NCBI GenBank assembly: GCA_018335575.1
Contig: JAGXRT010000084.1
Coordinates: 1-48,485, forward strand
Direction of reading: 5' to 3'
Length of the DNA stretch: 48,485 bases
Source: Bacteroidota bacterium
GTDB taxonomy: Bacteria > Bacteroidota > Bacteroidia > Flavobacteriales > Flavobacteriaceae
Within the stretch, counting starts at the first letter, position 1; each line of letters starts with the position of its first letter. Shown here piece by piece: positions 42,784 through 48,485 of the stretch. Made by a program: the position numbers and the translations under genes. The notes under the pieces were generated by a model. The model searched no databases. It saw only the letters and a list, made by a program, of their open reading frames with translations, and had not been told where the DNA came from.

Positions 42784-45700
42784 TTATTTCTGCTTATCAA
42801 TTAATACTTTTTTAACAGTAATTCCGTCAACAGATTTTATATGAAGTATATAAACTCCTGTTGCTATGTTGTTAACCGATAACTGAACATTTCTAGAATC
42901 AGGTACGTTGATCCACGTTCTAATTACCTGACCTAAATAATTGTACATGGTTACATCTTCAATTTTAGTGTCAACAATTTTATTAACGTTTATAATAGCA
43001 TTTCTATTATCGGCATAAACACTGATTCCTTTTTCTATAGATATTTCATCCAATCGCATTAATCGAGATTGGAATACCAATGAGAATCGGTCTTTATATT
43101 CGCCCGGTTCTAAATTAATTTCAAACGGACTTTCATTAATCTTATAGGTTTCTCCATTCAAATTATCTTTGATATACAAATCAATTTTATTATCTAAATT
43201 TTCAAGAGAATCAAGTCGAATTCGAGCAATTCCAGCTTGACTTATTTTAATACTAAGTGGTAATTCCTGATCGCTATTAAAGTTATTAACTCCCTGTATT
43301 ACAGCTTTTAATCCGTTAATTAACCAAACAATATCTTCTTTATTATTTTCTGCTAATAAACCGTCATAACCCAGATCAAAGTTATTGGATGCATTTGGAT
43401 CGACACCAACCAACAACTCTCTGTGATATCCTTTAGGGGAATCAAACATCAACCTAATTTTAGAGCGTTTGTCATTTTCTTCTATAGGATTTTCTGTGCT
43501 TACATTACCTGGCTTTTTGGTTTTTATTTGCATGGTTCTGATGTGAACAGATCCTTCATTGGCTAATCCTGTAACTTTTTCACGTTGGAATGCCCGTTGA
43601 TTGTTTCTAAACAAGATATCACCACCTACTACAGGTGATGTAATATTTTCATCGCCTAATTGAGCATCTAAAGTTGCATTTACAAAGAATCCTTGGCTTA
43701 CAGCAATAAAACGTTCTGGGACCTTTGTACCTGTTGCTCCGGAGGCATTTATTCGGTAATCGTTAGAAATGGCGCTTGATCCACCCATTAGTGTATAAGT
43801 AGCATAACCGCCAATGTATTCTGCTAAATTATGCGTATGCCCACTAAAATGATCCCAGAAATATAAGGTACCATTGATAACATTATCTGAATTTCTACCA
43901 CCACTATCTTTAATATTATCCTTAATAAATTCATTGGCATCGATGGCTGATGGATACGGATTTCCAATGAGTCGGTTATTACCAGCCATGATTGATAAGG
44001 TTAAAGTACCATTGTTTGGTTTTCCTCTGAAAACATAATTCTGCGTATCAGCAATAGCAGCAAAACCAGAGGTTCCTTTCATGGTGTATCCTTCGCCTGG
44101 GTATACAAGTCCGGTACTTCCAATATGTTTCCACTCTTCGTATATACCTGAAGTTCCGTTATGTTTCCAAAGCCAGTAGTTACTCAATTTTATTGGATAG
44201 GTCAATGCAAAATCGGCATGCTTTACCCAGTTGCCAAAATTGATAGGTCCGGCTCCGTTTGGATTTTGAGAGTCGGTTCCATCCATCAACATTTGGGCAA
44301 CACTAAATGGTGCATTATTGGTAACCGCACCTTGATAACTTACCGGTGAAGACCAATAGTTATAATTATAACTGCTTTGGGTTCCTTGCTGATCGCGCTC
44401 TACATAACCAGGACTATCAGCATCCAATATACTTTCGCTAAACTGATCCGTTACAAATTCCTTACTAATAGGATGTAAATAGCCGAAGCGTCTTTGCAGC
44501 AATTGCGATTCCCCAACCAAATCAATATTACCAGCTAATTTAAGATAATGCGTTATCCACAACATTTGTCCGTTATTAAACTCATCCGGAGTTTGAGTTG
44601 GATCCACCACTTTAATCAATTTACCTGGAGTGTCTGAAATTAATCCCATTAGGGTAATTCCTGAAGCATTAGTTATTGCAGTTGTATTGATGTTATGTGA
44701 TGTTCTAACAATATTCCAGTCAATTTTTGTATTGTTATAACCAGTGCTGTTTGGATAATCCCAAACGGTTGCACCCCATCTCCATGGTGTAATTCCCGCC
44801 GTTCTGTTTGTCCAATCTCCATCTCTAACGGTATAGTATGGTAACGGCGCTGTTTCGTCTTGTGCTGTGGTGATGTTTCTTAGTTTACCATCTACACCTT
44901 TGCCTTCAAACGGTTTAAGGTATCCACAATCAATTTGATTCATGCGGTAATATCCTATTAAATTTGACCACAATAACGGATCGTCATCAACTCCATTATT
45001 GTCGGCATCAGGTCCATTGATATCAATTGGTACTACTGCACCTCTTACAGCAGTTCCATTTGCATTGATTTCCTGGTTCATCATTTGACGAATATGGTGT
45101 GGATGTAAGGCTCTGTTCCAAATTCTGAGTTCATCCATCCATCCAGAGTAATGATTTACCGGTTTATTAGGAGGATTTCCAGCTTGATCCATCGCTCCTA
45201 CTATACACTCTTGCGAATTGCTGGAAGGAGCCGAACCGGTTATTGATATTACTTCAATACCATCAACATATATTTTATACGTACCACTTCCATAGGTCAC
45301 TGCAATATGATACCACCTGTCAGTATTAATTGGGAATGGCGAAGTAATTGGGCTACCGTTATTAACATTAAACGTTAGGGTATTTCCAACTAATCGTAAA
45401 TCATAACCACTGGTTAAACTATTGGCATTTCGTTTAGATATTAAACTTTGAATGGTGCTTGGAGCGCCTGCAGGTTGTGCTTCCGGTTTAATCCACATTT
45501 CAATGGTAAAAGCATTTCCTAGGTTGTAATTGTTTTTAAATGCTATATAATCGTCAGTACCATCAAAATCAATTACATCACAATTTCTAAGAGTAACAGA
45601 AACATCATCTGTACAACCAGCTACGGTCCATCTCAAAATATATGTTCCTGCCTGACCAGAGAAGGTAGCCCTTGGATCTCGAGTAGGATCTGGATATAAC

Positions 45701-48485
45701 GCTGGATTACTTGAAGTAAAACTAGCAGTTCCACACGTAGTTCCTGGTGATGAAACAATTGACCATTGACCTGGAGCCTGAGTTCCTGGGTCATCACAAT
45801 TTGTACATCCAGCAGGTAAAGTAAATGCACCGTTTGCGGCATTTTGATTGGCTGTTAAAGTGTTATCATATGCATTTAAAGCTACCGTAGTTCCGCCACA
45901 CTCTCCAACTAAAGGAGTGTAATCTTGACCAGCATAAGCATAGTTAACCGCTACTGTTGCAAAAGCTGTACCAGCTGGGTCGTAGGCTCTACATCCGTTA
46001 ACAAGTGTTGTTGCCCCGTACTGATGAACACCCGGTGCTTGTGGCTTAAATACGTACGTAGCATTTAATTCGTTTCTAATAATGTATTGACCAGGTTCAC
46101 CTAATCCATCCGTCCACTCAATAATATTGCTATACGGTTTTACTGGAACCTGAATATTATCTATTGCCCACACACTTTCGTCTGTAGTACCAAAAAAGGA
46201 CCATCTAACTCTTACATTGTCATTTCCAATATAGGCTGAAATATCGAAAGAAGAATTGTCGTTATTAAATACATAATTGGTTGAAGTTGAAGGAGGATTT
46301 GCAGACCAATTCCAGGTTAATGGTGGGTTTTTACCTATTAATTCTTGTAGTGTTACCGTATACGTTAATCCACCATCTAGTGACAATTCAAGTTTTGCAT
46401 AGTCACCCTCGTGAAGATTAAATGCTTGATCAAAATCAATGGATGCTGTTGTTAAGCCTTCAAGACTAAATATTGGTGTTTCTAAAGTTGTTGGTAATCC
46501 ACCGCGTCCAGGGTATTTGGTTATGTATTCCGAACTATTGAAATTTCCGTGAGCAATTCCAAATTTCTTACCCTCTTTACCATTGTCATATTTAATGATA
46601 TAGTTTGTTCCAATATTTTTTGAATCGTTAACTCCAGACCAATTATTAAATTTGGTTGCATCGGCTGCAGCCGTCCATTGGGCTCCAGCTACCTTACCAT
46701 CTATTTTCCATTGTGTAGGATTCCACTTATCAGGAAATTGACCAGCATTAAAATCACCACCCTCGCCAACATTAACTGTTGAGACATACCCACTTCTGGC
46801 AACTAAGGTAACATCATCATTTAAACATATGACAAAATTATCTTGATCTAAAATTGGCGGTACATCTGGTGGTATTGCATGAACATTTACCATGTTAGAA
46901 TACTCAAAACAGGTTCCTACCTGAACCAATACCCTAAATAAGGTTGATTTCGTATTATTAAAAAAGAACTCAATATTATGTGTATTATTGGTATTCGGAA
47001 TAGCCGACCAAACTGTATCCCCCGCTTCATATTTCTCCCATCTGACAATTGTGCCAATCGCTCCATTTAAATTAAGTGTAATTGGATTTGGATCGTGACA
47101 AGATGCAATAGCAATATTGGTTGATGGTGCCGGCAATGGCACAATATCACTAATGTAACCTGTTAAACTTCCTCCTGAAATAGGTGGTTTGGTTAATACA
47201 ACATTTTGAGTTTGAGTTGTTGTGTTTCCATTTCCATCAACAAACGTCCAGGTTACAACTGTTGTTCCTTGTGTGGTTATTGGAAATACTGTTGTAGTAG
47301 TACCGGTAATCTGTCCCGTACAACCGTCTGTAGCGGTTGGAGGAGTAATAGAAGCTAAGGAACAACCCTCGTTAATGGTCGGCAAGGTCGCAATATCTGG
47401 GACCGGTCCTGTTGTATCCCTTACAATTACCGTTTGATTAGCGGTTGTTACATTATTACTTGCATCACTGAAGGTCCAGTGAATAGTATAAGTACCTTGT
47501 TGGGTGTACGTTAATGGATCTACTGTCGTTCCTGTAACAACAGTATCACAGTTATCAGTAGTTGTTGGCGCTACAACAGTTACCGAACATTGTTCGTTGA
47601 TAGTAGGTAAACTTGGTAAAGCCGGAGGAATATTATCAATTACTGTAATGGTATACGAACAAGTAGCAAAATTTCCTGCAATATCTTCTACTCTGTATGT
47701 TACTGTTGTTGTTCCAAGGTTAAAGTTTCTACTTCCAATATCATTTATACCTGTTGCCGGTGAACTTCCAGAAGTAGCACCTGTTAAAGTCCAAGTTAGT
47801 TTAGTCACAGCACAATTATCAGCTCTTGTTGGAGCGATGGTTGCAACGGTTGCAACGCAAGAACCTGAGTTTACATTTACTGATCTATAAGCTGGACAAC
47901 TAATGGTAGGATTTGTCACATCTTTAGCAGTTAACACTACTGTTTTAATGTCAGTATTTCCAGCTGCATCGGTTGCAGTTACTGTTACATTGATTGTTTG
48001 ATTATGAACAGCTGCTTGTGTTGATCCTATTGCAGGACTTTGTGTGATTACCGTGCCAGCACAATTATCTGTCGCCGTTCCACGCACATCGGGAATTGTT
48101 ACTGAACAGCTTGAGTTTAAATTTATATTTTGATTTGCAGCTGGAGTTAATACTGGTTTCTCATTGTCTGTTACCGTTACCGTTTTTGATCCTGTAACGG
48201 TTAATCCTGCTGCGTCTGTAACTAGGTAATCTATCGTGGTAACTCCTTTGTTAAATGTATAGGTGCCTACTTGACCCGAAGTCGATAGGGCTACCGTAGC
48301 TCCACTCAATGTATAAGAAATCGTTGAACCAGGACAGTTGTCCCCAAATGTAGCATCCGTTACCACAACTGAAGCCGTACACAAACCTGCTGCTGTATTG
48401 GCTGTCTGATTCGCACCTGCCGTTAGCGTTGGATCTATATTATCCGTTACCGTTACCGTTTGACTAGCCGTAGCAGTTCTTCCAC
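42784..48485 (-). CDS. giant type IX-secreted surface protein with HYR-like repeats and LamG domain (5' end missing)
   Basis: The frame stays open to the window edge, so at least 1899 residues are present and the true start lies beyond. In order it shows: Thr-rich HYR-like repeats with VTVTDN and TDNC signatures (visible residues about 1-450), an Ig-like region (about 450-570), a jelly-roll segment (about 575-790), and a LamG-type domain with DFDGTDDYIAF and FTIEMWIKPE (about 970-1135). A large T9SS-associated module follows, then a C-terminal type A sorting domain over the last 80 residues (VYADNRNAIINV, YNYLGQVI, GVYILHIKS, KKVLIDK). It is probably an adhesin or glycan-binding protein secreted by the Bacteroidota type IX system. 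Confidence 0.9.
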   Translation of the reverse strand, partial: GRTATASQTVTVTDNIDPTLTAGANQTANTAAGLCTASVVVTDATFGDNCPGSTISYTLSGATVALSTSGQVGTYTFNKGVTTIDYLVTDAAGLTVTGSKTVTVTDNEKPVLTPAANQNINLNSSCSVTIPDVRGTATDNCAGTVITQSPAIGSTQAAVHNQTINVTVTATDAAGNTDIKTVVLTAKDVTNPTISCPAYRSVNVNSGSCVATVATIAPTRADNCAVTKLTWTLTGATSGSSPATGINDIGSRNFNLGTTTVTYRVEDIAGNFATCSYTITVIDNIPPALPSLPTINEQCSVTVVAPTTTDNCDTVVTGTTVDPLTYTQQGTYTIHWTFSDASNNVTTANQTVIVRDTTGPVPDIATLPTINEGCSLASITPPTATDGCTGQITGTTTTVFPITTQGTTVVTWTFVDGNGNTTTQTQNVVLTKPPISGGSLTGYISDIVPLPAPSTNIAIASCHDPNPITLNLNGAIGTIVRWEKYEAGDTVWSAIPNTNNTHNIEFFFNNTKSTLFRVLVQVGTCFEYSNMVNVHAIPPDVPPILDQDNFVICLNDDVTLVARSGYVSTVNVGEGGDFNAGQFPDKWNPTQWKIDGKVAGAQWTAAADATKFNNWSGVNDSKNIGTNYIIKYDNGKEGKKFGIAHGNFNSSEYITKYPGRGGLPTTLETPIFSLEGLTTASIDFDQAFNLHEGDYAKLELSLDGGLTYTVTLQELIGKNPPLTWNWSANPPSTSTNYVFNNDNSSFDISAYIGNDNVRVRWSFFGTTDESVWAIDNIQVPVKPYSNIIEWTDGLGEPGQYIIRNELNATYVFKPQAPGVHQYGATTLVNGCRAYDPAGTAFATVAVNYAYAGQDYTPLVGECGGTTVALNAYDNTLTANQNAANGAFTLPAGCTNCDDPGTQAPGQWSIVSSPGTTCGTASFTSSNPALYPDPTRDPRATFSGQAGTYILRWTVAGCTDDVSVTLRNCDVIDFDGTDDYIAFKNNYNLGNAFTIEMWIKPEAQPAGAPSTIQSLISKRNANSLTSGYDLRLVGNTLTFNVNNGSPITSPFPINTDRWYHIAVTYGSGTYKIYVDGIEVISITGSAPSSNSQECIVGAMDQAGNPPNKPVNHYSGWMDELRIWNRALHPHHIRQMMNQEINANGTAVRGAVVPIDINGPDADNNGVDDDPLLWSNLIGYYRMNQIDCGYLKPFEGKGVDGKLRNITTAQDETAPLPYYTVRDGDWTNRTAGITPWRWGATVWDYPNSTGYNNTKIDWNIVRTSHNINTTAITNASGITLMGLISDTPGKLIKVVDPTQTPDEFNNGQMLWITHYLKLAGNIDLVGESQLLQRRFGYLHPISKEFVTDQFSESILDADSPGYVERDQQGTQSSYNYNYWSSPVSYQGAVTNNAPFSVAQMLMDGTDSQNPNGAGPINFGNWVKHADFALTYPIKLSNYWLWKHNGTSGIYEEWKHIGSTGLVYPGEGYTMKGTSGFAAIADTQNYVFRGKPNNGTLTLSIMAGNNRLIGNPYPSAIDANEFIKDNIKDSGGRNSDNVINGTLYFWDHFSGHTHNLAEYIGGYATYTLMGGSSAISNDYRINASGATGTKVPERFIAVSQGFFVNATLDAQLGDENITSPVVGGDILFRNNQRAFQREKVTGLANEGSVHIRTMQIKTKKPGNVSTENPIEENDKRSKIRLMFDSPKGYHRELLVGVDPNASNNFDLGYDGLLAENNKEDIVWLINGLKAVIQGVNNFNSDQELPLSIKISQAGIARIRLDSLENLDNKIDLYIKDNLNGETYKINESPFEINLEPGEYKDRFSLVFQSRLMRLDEISIEKGISVYADNRNAIINVNKIVDTKIEDVTMYNYLGQVIRTWINVPDSRNVQLSVNNIATGVYILHIKSVDGITVKKVLIDKQK

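Noticed and set aside
47504-47890. Open frame on the plus strand within the giant surface-protein gene
   Set aside because: Its Val/Thr-rich repetitive translation simply mirrors the Thr/Asn-rich repeats of the minus-strand gene.
48382-48384. TTG at 48384 as the start of the giant protein
   Set aside because: The frame continues upstream to the window edge with the same repeat type (TVTVTDNIDPTLTAGANQT), so the gene is truncated by the window rather than starting here.
47200-48485. Regularly recurring DNA strings such as ACCGTTACCGTT, possible CRISPR or satellite repeat
   Set aside because: Copies are imperfect, irregularly spaced and in frame with the VTVTDN protein repeats, so they reflect repeated protein domains.

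Overview
The window reads as chromosomal DNA of a member of the Bacteroidota, most likely the family Flavobacteriaceae. The evidence is the AT-rich coding sequence, the TAnnTTTG-type -7 promoter elements, the scarcity of strong Shine-Dalgarno sequences, the many short lipoprotein signals, and a C-terminal type IX secretion sorting domain on a giant surface protein. I saw no rRNA, insertion sequence, prophage, integrase or CRISPR array. No stretch longer than 300 bases lacks a gene.

Layout. 1-1.5 kb: a CAT-anticodon tRNA, a small conserved protein and a polyprenyl diphosphate synthase, all on the minus strand. 1.5-8.2 kb: a TetR-type regulator starting an operon with the three parts of a tripartite RND efflux pump (TolC-like channel, lipoprotein adaptor, inner-membrane pump). 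A 28-bp inverted repeat around the -33 element of the regulator promoter is a good operator candidate. 8.2-9.2 kb: recX and a lipoprotein with a duplicated His/Cys motif. 9.2-15.2 kb (minus): an operon of two lipoproteins, an S9 peptidase and an M13 metallopeptidase. 15.3-16.9 kb: a short-chain-type threonine dehydrogenase and a thioredoxin-fold protein. 16.9-20.1 kb (minus): methylmalonyl-CoA epimerase, then ftsX, a DUF3098 protein, uppP and truB. 20.1-25.8 kb: rbfA with an FtsX-like permease, dusB, a beta-propeller lipoprotein and lepA.

25.9-39.4 kb is the most interesting region. A 2[4Fe-4S] ferredoxin gene is divergent from korA-korB (2-oxoacid:ferredoxin oxidoreductase). KorAB runs directly into an 11-gene complex I operon, nuoABCDHIJKLMN, in which nuoE, nuoF and nuoG (the NADH-oxidising module) are absent between nuoD and nuoH. 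The arrangement suggests a respiratory unit in which 2-oxoglutarate oxidation reduces ferredoxin, and ferredoxin rather than NADH feeds complex I. Three details add to this: NuoM lacks the usual TM7 lysine, an uncharacterised 108-residue protein ends the operon, and a strong stem-loop overlaps the korB stop codon. A related 12-bp motif also lies just downstream of both divergent promoters.

39.5-48.5 kb: a CPA1-type cation/proton antiporter with a TrkA-like C-terminus (minus), a YeiH-type membrane protein (plus), and the 3' part of a giant type IX-secreted protein with HYR-like repeats and a LamG domain (minus). Its 5' end lies beyond the window.
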